DNA of 35,817 nucleotides from contig JADLAK010000027.1 in NCBI GenBank assembly GCA_020848275.1, positions 1 to 35,817 on the forward strand. Reading direction: 5' to 3'. Numbering within the stretch: position 1 is the first letter of the stretch; each line of letters starts with the position of its first letter. The notes beneath the pieces are model-generated. The model was not told the origin of the DNA and ran no database searches. It saw only the letters and a program-made list of their open reading frames with translations. Below are positions 6,562-14,519 of the stretch, piece by piece. Source of the stretch: Planctomycetota bacterium. Its GTDB lineage: Bacteria; Planctomycetota; UBA8742; UBA2392. Both the position numbers and the translations under genes were made by a program.

Positions 6562-9552
6562 ATGATCCGTTCCGGATTGTCCTGCGCCGCCCTGGTGGGC
6601 GTGCTCGCGTTGTTTGTCGTCCGCACCGATGTTCAGGCGGCGCCCAAGAAAGAACCCAAGAAGGATGGCCAGGTTGCGTCGAGCAACCCGCTGACTGAAT
6701 TCGACCGCGCCGCCAAGCAACGCAACGCCGCCAAACAGGCGTTGATGGCGAAATTCCGCGCCCCGGCAGATGAAGTCAAAGCCGCCAAAAAGGCGCTGGC
6801 GGCCGTGGCCGAAGACGACCGGCGCATATTGGCCGCGATGCGGTTTCTCGCGCCGCAAAGTTCCAGCGACGCCCCGCGCTTCCAGGCTGACCTGAACCTG
6901 CCGATGCTCGGCACGCTTCAGGGCAATCCCGACGCCTGCGCCGACCCGTGGGTCTGCCTGCGGCTGTGGGCGCTGGCGCGGGCGAGTTTTCCCGACGGTT
7001 CGCGCTTTCGTTTCGAGATCGGCCAGTTTCTCGCGGGCAAGAAGCCCGCGGGCCGCTGGTGTGACGTCGCGCCTGAAGTTCTGGCGATCAGCGCGCTTGC
7101 GCAGTGGACGCCGGACAAAGACCTCGCGATGAAACTGACCGAGCGCGGCGTCGCGATCTGCGAAACACTGAACTGGGAGATCGGCGCGCCCGCGAGCTTT
7201 AACCCGGAAGCGCTGGCCGAGCTGCTCAACGCCGCGCTGGTCCGCAACATCGCGCTGGCGCAGGGCTGGATGACGGGCAAATCCGAGGGCTGGAAGAAAA
7301 CCTGCGAGGCGGTGCTGGCCTATGTCGGCAAGCTGCCGACGAACAACCGCAACCTGTGGGGCGGCGCCGAGCACGAGAAAAACCCCGCCGACCGCAACCG
7401 CAGCGGCCTGATGTTCGGCGCGTTTTTGAACCTCGCGCGCGCTGAAAAAGACCTCGGCATCACCGAAGCCGAAATGAACAAGGCGCTCAGGCGCCTCGAT
7501 AACCGCGTCGCGCAGACGCTCGATGATCCCAACGCCTGGCGCGTCAGCATGGGCGACGCGCTCGCGCTTGCGCTTTGCGCGGGCGGCGCGAGCGTGGAGG
7601 TGAAGGAAGTCGGCGCGCAGCTTGGCCGGCGTGCGCTGGGCGCCCAACGCATCGAAACCGCCTGCCCGCGGCCGGAGCAAAGCCACATCGCCGCCGCGTT
7701 GGGTTGGGTGCTGTTGCCCGACGCCGCCGATGGCGGCATGGGCCGCGCCGCAGTGAGCGTCGAGGACCGCGACTTTGCGTCGGCGCTTTGTCTTGGGCTG
7801 GCCGCCGTGCGCGGCGGCCTCGCGGCGCCCGCAAAGCAGAAACCGCTGCCGCACATGGACAAGGCGCTGGACCGCATGCGCGCGCTCGAGGTCATGGAAA
7901 TCGAGGAACACCTCGACTACATGGCCAGGACTGACGACGCCATCGACCGCGCCGCGCGTTACCTTCTAGGCCTGCAAAACGGTGACGGCACGTTTGCGCC
8001 GTATTCCTTCGAGGTGCCTGTCGGCGATGCGGCGATGACGGGGCGCGGCGGCGCGTTTCTCTCGGGTTTCAACGCGCTGTGCGTGCTGACGCTGCTTGAC
8101 GCTGACGTGCCGCGCGACAACCCGGGCATCCGCAAGGCGATTGCGTTTTTACGCAAGCACTTGCCGCGCAGCCCGACCAGCCGGCGCTCTGAAAAGGGCG
8201 AGCTCGACGGCTGGTACACCTACTCGGTGGCGTTGGTGCTGATGGCGTTCCAGAAATATTACGAGGCCGAGCAGATCGATGCGGGCATCTACGCCGCCAA
8301 GACGCCCAAGGATTTTGCCAAGGCGCGCGAAAAGGTGTGGCAGGCAGTGCCGCACGCCGACCGCGAATTCCTCGGCAAGATGTCCTGGGCGCTTTCCGAC
8401 ACCGACGGCTACGGTTGGGGCTATATCTTCGGCAACCCGCCGCAACCCGTGGGATCGCCGGTCACCGACGGGCCCAAGGGCCCGATCACCGGAAGAAACG
8501 CCAAGAAGGAAGCGGAGGAAGACTCGAGGGACGGTCGTGTGCCCGTCGAATTCCCCAAACGGCCCGACGCGCCCGCCGCCGATCACGCCTACGGCGACGC
8601 GAGCAATTCGCAATACGCGGTACTCGGCCTGAAGGCCGCGCTTTTGCTGGGCGCGCCGATCAAGACCAACGGCATCGCGTGGGAGTGCGAACGCCTGATC
8701 GACAATTACGTGGTTGCGGGCAACGTCGAGCGCGTGCGCGCGCCCGGCGTGCTCAGCAGCGTCTCGACCGACCACAGCGGCAAGGCCCGCCCCAAACGCG
8801 TCATCACGCAGTCGCCCGGCGAAAAGCCCGGGCGTCGGCACGCCGTGCTTCAGGCTTATGACTACGGCGGCTGGACCTACTACGCCGGGCGCAATATGGC
8901 GACCTGGGGCGTCAAGGAAGACCGGCCCGCGCGCGGCGTCAACGCCGACGTCGACGACGATGACGCGGGCTTTGCCAGCCGCTGGCACCGCTCGACGGCC
9001 ATGACGGCGGCGGGCATCTCGACGCTGGCCATCATGCGCGACGCGCTGCTGGTGCTGGGCTGCGAGGACAAGCCTTTCCTCGAGCGTGTCGAGCTGACCA
9101 TGGACGGCGCGCTGTTTTTCATGGGGCGCACCTATCCTTATTCGAATGCGGCGCTGAAGCTCGACCCGAAAATCAGCGAGTGCTGGATTGGCGGCGGCGA
9201 CGGCTGGGGCATGTGCTACGACATTTATTCGGTCGAACGCGCGTGCGTGCTCGCCGACGTCAAGTACGTCGCGAGTGTCGACTGGTACCGCGACGGCGCG
9301 GATTTCCTGCTGCCCAAGCAGGGCGCCGACGGCATGTGGCCCGAACTTGCCAAACCGCGCAAGACCGGATGGGGACAATCTCCCGGCCCGGAGACCTGCA
9401 ACTTCTGCTTCTGCATCCTGTTTCTCAAGCGCGCCGCGCCGCCGCTGCTGCGCGAGCCTGCACGCAAGCAGGTGTTCACGGGCGACAAGGCGTCGGGGAA
9501 GAAACCGCCCGCGGCGCAACCGCCGGCGCCCGAGCCCGCGGTCGTGAAGTAA
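6562..9552 (+). CDS. exported prenyltransferase/squalene-cyclase repeat protein
   Basis: 996 residues. ATG 6562 follows GGAG at good spacing and begins a signal peptide (MIRSGLSCAALVGVLALFVV...VQAA). The frame is open back to 6412 but crosses the promoter and leader. The mature protein is a large alpha-helical repeat protein. Segments such as ARYLLGLQNGDGTFAPYSF, YDYGGWTYYAGR and FLLPKQGADGMWPE match the QxxxGxW-type repeats of squalene/hopene cyclases and prenyltransferase alpha-alpha toroids, mainly in the C-terminal two thirds. The DxDD acid motif of true cyclases is not evident, so enzymatic cyclisation is doubtful; comparable large secreted members are frequent in Planctomycetota. The C-terminus is a Pro/Ala-rich tail. 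It stands alone between the feo operon and the arg cluster. Function unknown. Confidence 0.85.
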   Translation: MIRSGLSCAALVGVLALFVVRTDVQAAPKKEPKKDGQVASSNPLTEFDRAAKQRNAAKQALMAKFRAPADEVKAAKKALAAVAEDDRRILAAMRFLAPQSSSDAPRFQADLNLPMLGTLQGNPDACADPWVCLRLWALARASFPDGSRFRFEIGQFLAGKKPAGRWCDVAPEVLAISALAQWTPDKDLAMKLTERGVAICETLNWEIGAPASFNPEALAELLNAALVRNIALAQGWMTGKSEGWKKTCEAVLAYVGKLPTNNRNLWGGAEHEKNPADRNRSGLMFGAFLNLARAEKDLGITEAEMNKALRRLDNRVAQTLDDPNAWRVSMGDALALALCAGGASVEVKEVGAQLGRRALGAQRIETACPRPEQSHIAAALGWVLLPDAADGGMGRAAVSVEDRDFASALCLGLAAVRGGLAAPAKQKPLPHMDKALDRMRALEVMEIEEHLDYMARTDDAIDRAARYLLGLQNGDGTFAPYSFEVPVGDAAMTGRGGAFLSGFNALCVLTLLDADVPRDNPGIRKAIAFLRKHLPRSPTSRRSEKGELDGWYTYSVALVLMAFQKYYEAEQIDAGIYAAKTPKDFAKAREKVWQAVPHADREFLGKMSWALSDTDGYGWGYIFGNPPQPVGSPVTDGPKGPITGRNAKKEAEEDSRDGRVPVEFPKRPDAPAADHAYGDASNSQYAVLGLKAALLLGAPIKTNGIAWECERLIDNYVVAGNVERVRAPGVLSSVSTDHSGKARPKRVITQSPGEKPGRRHAVLQAYDYGGWTYYAGRNMATWGVKEDRPARGVNADVDDDDAGFASRWHRSTAMTAAGISTLAIMRDALLVLGCEDKPFLERVELTMDGALFFMGRTYPYSNAALKLDPKISECWIGGGDGWGMCYDIYSVERACVLADVKYVASVDWYRDGADFLLPKQGADGMWPELAKPRKTGWGQSPGPETCNFCFCILFLKRAAPPLLREPARKQVFTGDKASGKKPPAAQPPAPEPAVVK

Positions 9553-9558
9553 CGTTTG

Positions 9559-9599
9559 AAAATTCGGCCCGGGCGACACGCTTGCCGCCGAAATTTTTT
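9559..9599 (+). terminator. probable intrinsic terminator
   Basis: AATTCGGC (9561-9568) pairs with GCCGAAATT (9587-9595) with one bulge, followed by a run of six T ending at 9599. It lies directly after the stop of the 6562 gene and before the arginine leader region. Confidence 0.5.
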
Positions 9600-9610
9600 C
9601 ACCGATTCTC

Positions 9611-9638
9611 TTGCATGCGCGCGCGAGTGTGATAGTTC
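9611..9638 (+). promoter_or_regulatory. possible arg operon promoter
   Basis: TTGCAT (9611-9616) and TAGTTC (9633-9638) lie 16 bp apart. This is a moderate sigma-70 match upstream of a leader of about 185 nt that precedes the M20 deacetylase gene. Confidence 0.3.
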
Positions 9639-9785
9639 TATTCGCGCAATAAAGTGCTGTTCAACTACGGGAAGTGCCTCGCGGCCGAGCTTGTCGAAGG
9701 CCGAGAGAGATACCAGGGCACCGGTTTCTCCACTGCGAAGGCGTGATGCTCCGGGGATTTTCCCGTAGCACCGACCGGAAGTTGA

Positions 9786-9808
9786 ACGACGCCCTGCGCG
9801 TCGTTTTT
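9786..9808 (+). terminator. leader hairpin plus T-tract (attenuator candidate)
   Basis: A perfect 7-bp stem ACGACGC-cctgc-GCGTCGT (9786-9804) is followed by TTTT, then GCTTTTT. It is only 20 nt before the ATG of the arginine-cluster M20 gene. It has the form of an intrinsic terminator, but lies between the presumed promoter and the first gene, so it may act as a transcription attenuator. It could alternatively be a plain terminator of an upstream transcript. Confidence 0.5.
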
Positions 9809-9827
9809 GCTTTTTGTCGGCGGGAAC

Positions 9828-10901
9828 ATGGTGAACGAATTTTCACAACCGGAACTGATCGACGCGCTCTGCGCGCTCACGCGCATCAAACGCGTCAGCG
9901 GCGGCGAGCACGAATGCGTCGAGTGGTTCAAGCGTGAATTCACAAAGCACGGCCTGCCTGTTAAACATTCGGGGCGCAATCTTCTCACCTGGCGCGGCCG
10001 AGGCAAAAAAGTCCTGTTGTTAAATACTCATACGGACACAGTTCCCGCGAACAAAAGCTGGACGCTCGACCCGTGGAACCCGGTTCGCAAGGACGGTCGC
10101 GTGTACGGGCTGGGCGCCAACGACGCCGGCGGCTGTCTGGTCGGCATGTTCCACGCGTTGCTTAGCGCGAAGTTCGACGAAGATAAGTTCACGCTGATGT
10201 TCGCGCCGACCTGCGACGAGGAAATCGCAGGCGAGGGCTTCGAAAAGTTCGTGCACGAAATTCCGCCCTTTGACGCCTGCGTGACCGGCGAGCCGACGAA
10301 TTGCGAAATCGGCATTGCCGAACGCGGCATGTTCAAGCTCGACATGCTCACGACGGGCAAGAGCGCCCACGGGTCGCGCCCGTGGCAAGGCGTGAACTCG
10401 ATTTATCTCGCCGCGCGCGATATTTTGACCATCGAACAACTCCACGAGAACTTTCCAGAACGCGATGACGTGCTCGGCCGCACGTCGCTTGCCGTCACGA
10501 TCATGAACGGCGGAAGCGCGCGCAACGTCATTCCCGGAGAAAGCCGCTGGGTGATCGACGGCCGCACGATCCCGCAGCTCGACAACGAAACGACGATCGC
10601 GCGGATTGAAGCGGCGATGAAACATTCGCGCGTCGAGATCAAAAAGGCGCGCTTTGGCGTCTGGAAGCGCTCGCCGCAGGACGAGGTTATTAAATGCGCG
10701 TGTGCGGCGGCGCCGGACAGCAAGATTGTGGCGTTCCAGGGCGTGAGCGACGCGTGGTGGAACAAAACCGCGCAGGGTTTGATCCTCGGCCCCGGCCTGA
10801 GCGAACAAAGCCACGCCGCGGACGAGTGGATCGAAGAATCGCAGGTGGTGCGGGGATATCGAATTTACAAAGGGATAGCGGAGCGGTTCTTGTCGAAATG
10901 A
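9828..10901 (+). CDS. M20-family deacetylase, probably acetylornithine deacetylase (ArgE-like)
   Basis: 357-residue di-zinc M20 peptidase-family hydrolase. Metal and catalytic motifs are intact: HTDTVP (metal His, catalytic Asp), GANDAGG (bridging Asp), CDEEIAG (catalytic and metal Glu), TGEPT (metal acid) and, C-terminal, SEQSHAADEW (metal His). The dimerisation lid includes SAHGSRPWQG. ATG 9828 is preceded by GGCGGGA; the next codon is GTG and could also start. An upstream TTG at 9807 lies inside the T-tract. With argH and argG following, deacetylation of N-acetylornithine to ornithine is the best guess, but DapE-like or N-acetylcitrulline specificity cannot be excluded by motif alone. Confidence 0.8.
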   Translation: MVNEFSQPELIDALCALTRIKRVSGGEHECVEWFKREFTKHGLPVKHSGRNLLTWRGRGKKVLLLNTHTDTVPANKSWTLDPWNPVRKDGRVYGLGANDAGGCLVGMFHALLSAKFDEDKFTLMFAPTCDEEIAGEGFEKFVHEIPPFDACVTGEPTNCEIGIAERGMFKLDMLTTGKSAHGSRPWQGVNSIYLAARDILTIEQLHENFPERDDVLGRTSLAVTIMNGGSARNVIPGESRWVIDGRTIPQLDNETTIARIEAAMKHSRVEIKKARFGVWKRSPQDEVIKCACAAAPDSKIVAFQGVSDAWWNKTAQGLILGPGLSEQSHAADEWIEESQVVRGYRIYKGIAERFLSK

Positions 10902-10987
10902 AAAATGCAAAATTCAAAATGCAAAATTGAAAGGCAAAGCAACGCAACAGACCCAATTTTGAATTCTTCATTTTGAATTTTGAATTC
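10901..10987. repeat. AT-rich inverted repeat (CAAAATTCAAAATG type)
   Basis: Left arm 10901-10935 (iterated AAAATGCAAAATTC units) and right arm 10953-10987 (CAATTTTGAATTC units) are near-perfect reverse complements around a 17-bp centre. The AT-rich composition is strikingly unlike the flanking genes. Between the ArgE-like gene and argH it can form a long hairpin in the operon mRNA. Similar repeats are dispersed in many PVC, cyanobacterial and related genomes. Confidence 0.65.
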
Positions 10988-11001
10988 GGAGCGCAGCGAC
11001 G

Positions 11002-12411
11002 ATGTGGCATGGACGTTTCAGCGGCAAGCCAGACAAACTCATGCAGGAGTTCAGCGAGTCCGTGTCCTTTGACCAGCGGCTGTGGCGCGAGGACATCGCG
11101 GGCTCGCTGGCCTATGCCAAGGAACTGCTGCGCATCAAAATCCTCACGAAGAAAGAATTCGCCGAGATCGAAAACGGCTTCAAGCAGATCACGGCCGAGA
11201 TCGAATCGGGCAAGTTCGACTGGAAGGTCGAACTCGAAGACGTGCACATGAACATCGAGGCGCGCCTGACGCAGATCATCGGCGACGCCGGCAAAAAGCT
11301 GCACACCGGGCGCTCGCGCAATGACCAGGTCGTGACCGATCTCGCGCTCTGGCTGTACAAACGCTGCGTCGAGATTGAGGCCGCCGCACGCGAGTTGGGA
11401 CACACCATCGCGGATAGAGCAGAAGAACTCATCGACGTGATCATTCCGGCCTACACGCACATGCAACGCGCGCAGCCCGTGCGCATGTCGCACCAGCTTG
11501 CGGCCTACGCGGGCTGGATGGCCGACGACGCCGGGCAGCTAAGCTTCCAGCGCATGTTCACCCTGACGGATTTCCCGCTGGGCAGCGGCGCGTGCACGGG
11601 CAATTCGTTCGGCGTCGACATGGGCGAGCTGTCGGACAGCCTGAGCCAGGCCGCGGACCCGCGCCTGCGCCAGCGCCGCAGCGTGAACAATTCGATGCGC
11701 GGCGTGGGCGACCGCGACACGGCGATGGACATGTTGTACGTGTGCGCGAAGATGATGACGCACCTCTCGCGCATGTCGGAGGATTTAATTCTCTGGAGCA
11801 CCGCCGAGTTCGGCTTCATCACGCTGGGCGACGCGGTCACGACCGGCAGCAGCATCATGCCGCAGAAGCGCAACCCCGACGCCTGCGAGTTGGTTCGAGG
11901 GAAAACCGCGCGGGTGGTCGGCCACCTGATGCAGCTTTTCATGCTGCTGAAGGCTTTGCCAATGACCTACAACCGCGACCTTCAGGAAGACAAGGAAGCG
12001 ATCTTCGACGCGACCGACCAGACGCTGGCGTGTTTAAGAGTGATGAAACTGGTCTTCAGCAAAGAGAGCTTCAGGGTCAACCGCAAACGCATCCAGGCGC
12101 ACCTCGACAGCGGCGCGGGTTATATGGAAGCGATGAACGTCGCGGACTGGCTCGTCATGCGGGGCGTGCCGTTTCGCGAAGGCCACGACATCACCGGCCG
12201 CCTCGTGAAGTACTGTGAAGATCACAATAAACGCATGATGGACTTAACCGCGAAAGACCTGGCCAAGGTAGACAAGCGGCATTTAAAGCCGGCGCTACTG
12301 AAACAGTTGTCGCTGGAGGCGCTGGTCGAACGCAAAAACGTGCACGCAGGCACGGCCAAGAAACAGGTTCAGGCGCGCCTGAAAGATTTGCGGCGCTTCT
12401 TGCAGGGCTAA
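11002..12411 (+). CDS. argH: argininosuccinate lyase
   Basis: 469 residues, normal length for the fumarase/aspartase superfamily enzyme that splits argininosuccinate into arginine and fumarate in the cytoplasm. It begins MWHGRFSGKPDKLMQEFSES as typical ArgH does. TGRSRNDQV and the superfamily signature GSSIMPQKRNPD (mobile loop with the catalytic Ser) are intact, and THMQRAQPV supplies the conserved His region. ATG 11002 follows GGAG (10988-10991). It is second in the arg cluster, separated from argG by a 178-bp repeat-containing gap. Confidence 0.97.
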   Translation: MWHGRFSGKPDKLMQEFSESVSFDQRLWREDIAGSLAYAKELLRIKILTKKEFAEIENGFKQITAEIESGKFDWKVELEDVHMNIEARLTQIIGDAGKKLHTGRSRNDQVVTDLALWLYKRCVEIEAAARELGHTIADRAEELIDVIIPAYTHMQRAQPVRMSHQLAAYAGWMADDAGQLSFQRMFTLTDFPLGSGACTGNSFGVDMGELSDSLSQAADPRLRQRRSVNNSMRGVGDRDTAMDMLYVCAKMMTHLSRMSEDLILWSTAEFGFITLGDAVTTGSSIMPQKRNPDACELVRGKTARVVGHLMQLFMLLKALPMTYNRDLQEDKEAIFDATDQTLACLRVMKLVFSKESFRVNRKRIQAHLDSGAGYMEAMNVADWLVMRGVPFREGHDITGRLVKYCEDHNKRMMDLTAKDLAKVDKRHLKPALLKQLSLEALVERKNVHAGTAKKQVQARLKDLRRFLQG

Positions 12412-12420
12412 CAGCATTGT

Positions 12421-12565
12421 CCACGGAGGACACGGAGAAAGACAAACTGCTTACACGGATGGACAGGATAAACATGAATTCGTTTCTAAATCCCTGCCTA
12501 TCCTGTTCATCCATGTAGGTTGTTTTAGCAGGTGCAGTTTTCCGTGCTTTCCGTGTTCTCCGTGG
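12421..12565. repeat. nested inverted repeat (CCACGGAGGACACGG type)
   Basis: Outer arms: CCACGGAGGACACGGAGAAA (12421-12440) against CCGTGTTCTCCGTGG (12551-12565). Inner arms: ACACGGATGGACAGGAT (12453-12469) against ATCCTGTTCATCCATGT (12500-12516). The whole fills most of the argH-argG gap and can fold into a long mRNA hairpin. Such sequences recur in many environmental genomes, usually intergenically; mobilisation mechanism unknown. Confidence 0.7.
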
Positions 12566-12589
12566 AAAAAGTAGTTACAGAAAAGAACC

Positions 12590-13795
12590 ATGACGAACAA
12601 AACCGACAACCTTTGCGTGCTCGCTTTTTCCGGCGGATTGGATACGTCCTTCTGTATCCCCTTCATCAAGGAAAAGTACGGCCACGACATCACCACGGTC
12701 ATGATCGACACCGGCGGGTTCAGCGCCGATGACCTCAAGCGCGCTGAAGACCGCGCCAAAAAGCTCGGCGTCAAGGAGCACCACCTGCTTGACGGCCGCG
12801 CGCAGGTCTTCGACCGCTACATCCGCTACATGATCGCGGGCAACGTGTTGCGCGGCGGCGTCTACCCGCTATGCGTCGCCGCGGAACGGGTGGTGCAGGC
12901 CAGCATGGTTGCGGAGTTTGCGATCAACGCCGGGGCCGCCGCGGTTGCGCATGGCAGCACGGGTGCGGGCAACGACCAGATTCGTTTCGATGTTGCGATG
13001 CAGGTGCTGGCGCCGGGGATCAAGAGCCTCGCGCCGGTGCGCGAGTTCTCGCTGACGCGCGCGCAGGAAACCGAATACCTGAAAAAGCACGGGCTCGAGA
13101 TTCCACCCAAGACCACGAGCTACAGCATCAACGCGGGCATGTGGGGCACGACCATCGGCGGCAAGGAAACTCACGACAGCACCACGGCCGTGCCCGACGA
13201 ACTGTTTGAGATGGCGGGCAAGAGCGACGCGAAGGCCGCGCCGCGCACGCTGAAAGTTGTCTTCGACAAGGGCGTGCCGGTCTCCCTTGACGGCGAAAAA
13301 CTTTCGCCCGTGAATCTGATCGACAAGCTCAACAATCTCGGCATGACCTACGCGCTGGGCCGTGGCGTGCACCTTGGCGACACGATTGTCGGTATTAAAG
13401 GCCGCGTAGCGTTCGCCGCGCCTGCGGCGATGCTGCTGATCTCGGCGCACCGTGAACTGGAAAAACTCGTGCTGACGAAGTGGCAACGCTTCTGGAAAGA
13501 CCACGTCGCCGATTTCTACGGGACTATGCTCCATGAGGGTCAGCCGTTCGACCCGGCGCTGCGCGACATCGAGGCGCTGCTGACATCAAGCCAGCAACGC
13601 GTGAGCGGCGAGGTCGCGGTCAACATCAAACACGGCGGGTTCATGGTCGCGGGCGTGACATCGCCGCACTCGCTGATGAACGCGGCCTCAGGAAAGTACG
13701 GCGAAGAATTTAATCTATGGAGTGGAGCGGACGCGGCGGGATTCAGCAAGATTCTCGGCATCCCCGCGCGGCTGTACGGTTCAGCCGGAAAGTGA
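12590..13795 (+). CDS. argG: argininosuccinate synthase
   Basis: 401 residues. ATP-dependent ligase joining citrulline and aspartate, cytoplasmic, penultimate step to arginine. The N-type ATP pyrophosphatase loop AFSGGLDTS is at the start, and HGSTGAGNDQIRFD replaces the more common HGCTGKGNDQVRFE. That variant, together with KTTSYSINAGMWGTTIGGKETHDS, is typical of the Bacteroidota-like ArgG branch rather than the E. coli or Bacillus types. ATG 12590 gives MTNKTDNLCVLAFSGG; the SD is weak (AGAAAAGAA). The last 24 bases (up to the T of the stop codon TGA) are duplicated 538 bp downstream, bracketing an unknown gene. Confidence 0.95.
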   Translation: MTNKTDNLCVLAFSGGLDTSFCIPFIKEKYGHDITTVMIDTGGFSADDLKRAEDRAKKLGVKEHHLLDGRAQVFDRYIRYMIAGNVLRGGVYPLCVAAERVVQASMVAEFAINAGAAAVAHGSTGAGNDQIRFDVAMQVLAPGIKSLAPVREFSLTRAQETEYLKKHGLEIPPKTTSYSINAGMWGTTIGGKETHDSTTAVPDELFEMAGKSDAKAAPRTLKVVFDKGVPVSLDGEKLSPVNLIDKLNNLGMTYALGRGVHLGDTIVGIKGRVAFAAPAAMLLISAHRELEKLVLTKWQRFWKDHVADFYGTMLHEGQPFDPALRDIEALLTSSQQRVSGEVAVNIKHGGFMVAGVTSPHSLMNAASGKYGEEFNLWSGADAAGFSKILGIPARLYGSAGK

Positions 13796-13801
13796 AGTTG
13801 A

Positions 13802-13826
13802 ACCGCGGAGACGCGGCGGCGCAGGG
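13802..13826. repeat. left arm of a wide inverted repeat (ACCGCGGAGACGCGG type)
   Basis: ACCGCGGAGACGCGG and the following ten bases match, at roughly 20 of 25 positions, the reverse complement of 14468-14492. The arms face each other across the unknown gene, the second 24-bp repeat and another hairpin. Confidence 0.45.
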
Positions 13827-13836
13827 ATAACAAACG

Positions 13837-14301
13837 ATGACTGAATTCCACAACGATCACCGGAAAATACCGTTTTGGCCGGCGCTCGCGAAGATTCGCC
13901 CGGGGCTCGAAGTGTGGCACGACCCCAACCCGGTGCGGGCGCGACCCGGCAAGAAGGATGAGGCCTACAAGTTGATTTGGAGTTTTAAGACGGTCGTATG
14001 TTGCCCGACCCAGCACGCGCACTTGTTGGAATTTGGATGCCTGCAATTGGTTGGAAAGCAGTGGACGCTGACCACCTGTACGGGACAACCTTTCACGTCA
14101 CAAGATTTTGAGGAGTGGTACCGGTGCCCCAAGTCGGTCTTGCAACCCGGCGTAGAGTATGCCGACCCTTCTAATTGGCATGCGGGATCGGAGATTTCTG
14201 ATGTTCGAGAAGGTTTGTGGTACTTCGTCGCCCGGCTTGGGACAGGCGAACTTATCAAGGGCGAATCGCTAGCAAGAATGGCAGCAGAAATGATGGCTTG
14301 A
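13837..14301 (+). CDS. uncharacterised protein in the argG-flanking insertion
   Basis: 154 residues, not recognised. ATG 13837 follows AGGG at about 10 nt. No signal peptide or transmembrane helix is visible. It has several Cys (VVCCPTQHAH, TLTTCTG, YRCPKS) and is Trp-rich (FWPAL, LEVWHD, LIWSF, EEWY, GLWYF). Base composition and codon use look less G/C-biased than in argG and the downstream NTPase (for example TTG, GAT, AAT codons), consistent with acquisition. It lies within the bracket of 24-bp direct repeats. The short domain-sized soluble sequence would fit a cargo or defence-type accessory gene, but nothing in it establishes a function. Confidence 0.6.
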   Translation: MTEFHNDHRKIPFWPALAKIRPGLEVWHDPNPVRARPGKKDEAYKLIWSFKTVVCCPTQHAHLLEFGCLQLVGKQWTLTTCTGQPFTSQDFEEWYRCPKSVLQPGVEYADPSNWHAGSEISDVREGLWYFVARLGTGELIKGESLARMAAEMMA

Positions 14302-14360
14302 TTTGCGGGCTGTACGGTTCAGCCGGAAAGTAGTTCTCAAACAGAACGACAACAGCATCA

Positions 14361-14448
14361 ACCACAGATAAAAACGGATGGACACAGATAGAGTCAAGGC
14401 GGCAAAACTCGAGTTACTCATCCGTTTCTATCCGTCTTTATCTGTGGT
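14361..14448. repeat. inverted repeat (ACCACAGATAAAAACGG type)
   Basis: Left arm 14361-14395 begins ACCACAGATAAAAACGGAT; right arm 14416-14448 ends TTTATCTGTGGT. The arms pair almost fully around a 20-bp centre. It belongs to the same general class of dispersed long hairpins as 12421-12565 but with a different sequence. Confidence 0.65.
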
Positions 14449-14467
14449 CGAAAAAGCAGTGGCAGTT

Positions 14468-14492
14468 CCCCGCGTCACCGCGACTCCGCGGT
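14468..14492. repeat. right arm of a wide inverted repeat (CGACTCCGCGGT type)
   Basis: This is the reverse-complement partner of 13802-13826, just upstream of the P-loop NTPase gene. It contains CCGCGTCACCGCGACTCCGC. Confidence 0.45.
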
Positions 14493-14519
14493 AAACGGAA
14501 TGAAAGACAGGAGACAACG

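Larger units (their letters stand above)
13770..14331. mobile_element. gene-bearing insertion at the argG 3' end with 24-bp direct repeats
   Basis: The 24 bases at 13770-13793 (start GGCTGTACGG, end CCGGAAAGT) recur exactly at 14308-14331. The first copy encodes the argG C-terminus LYGSAGK and runs into its TGA. The second keeps the same codons and runs into TAG, as if it were the original or displaced argG end. Between them lies one unknown gene. This is the layout left by insertion at a gene 3' end that duplicates an attachment sequence, but no recombinase is encoded. A local segmental duplication is an alternative. Confidence 0.5.

Noticed and set aside
6562..9552. True squalene-hopene cyclase
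   Set aside because: I could not find the DxDD catalytic motif. The N-terminal third is unrelated and a signal peptide is present, so only the toroid repeat family is claimed.
8149..9579. Long minus-strand open frame (476 codons) opposite the toroid-repeat protein
   Set aside because: It is Arg/Ala/His-rich and in perfect antisense register with a convincing gene. GC-rich codon bias opens the opposite frame; no domain is recognisable.
9615..9632. ATG-CGC-GCG-CGA-GTG-TGA as an arginine leader peptide
   Set aside because: No ribosome-binding site, and it overlaps the only promoter candidate. The later Arg-rich frame at 9746 is a better, though still weak, candidate.
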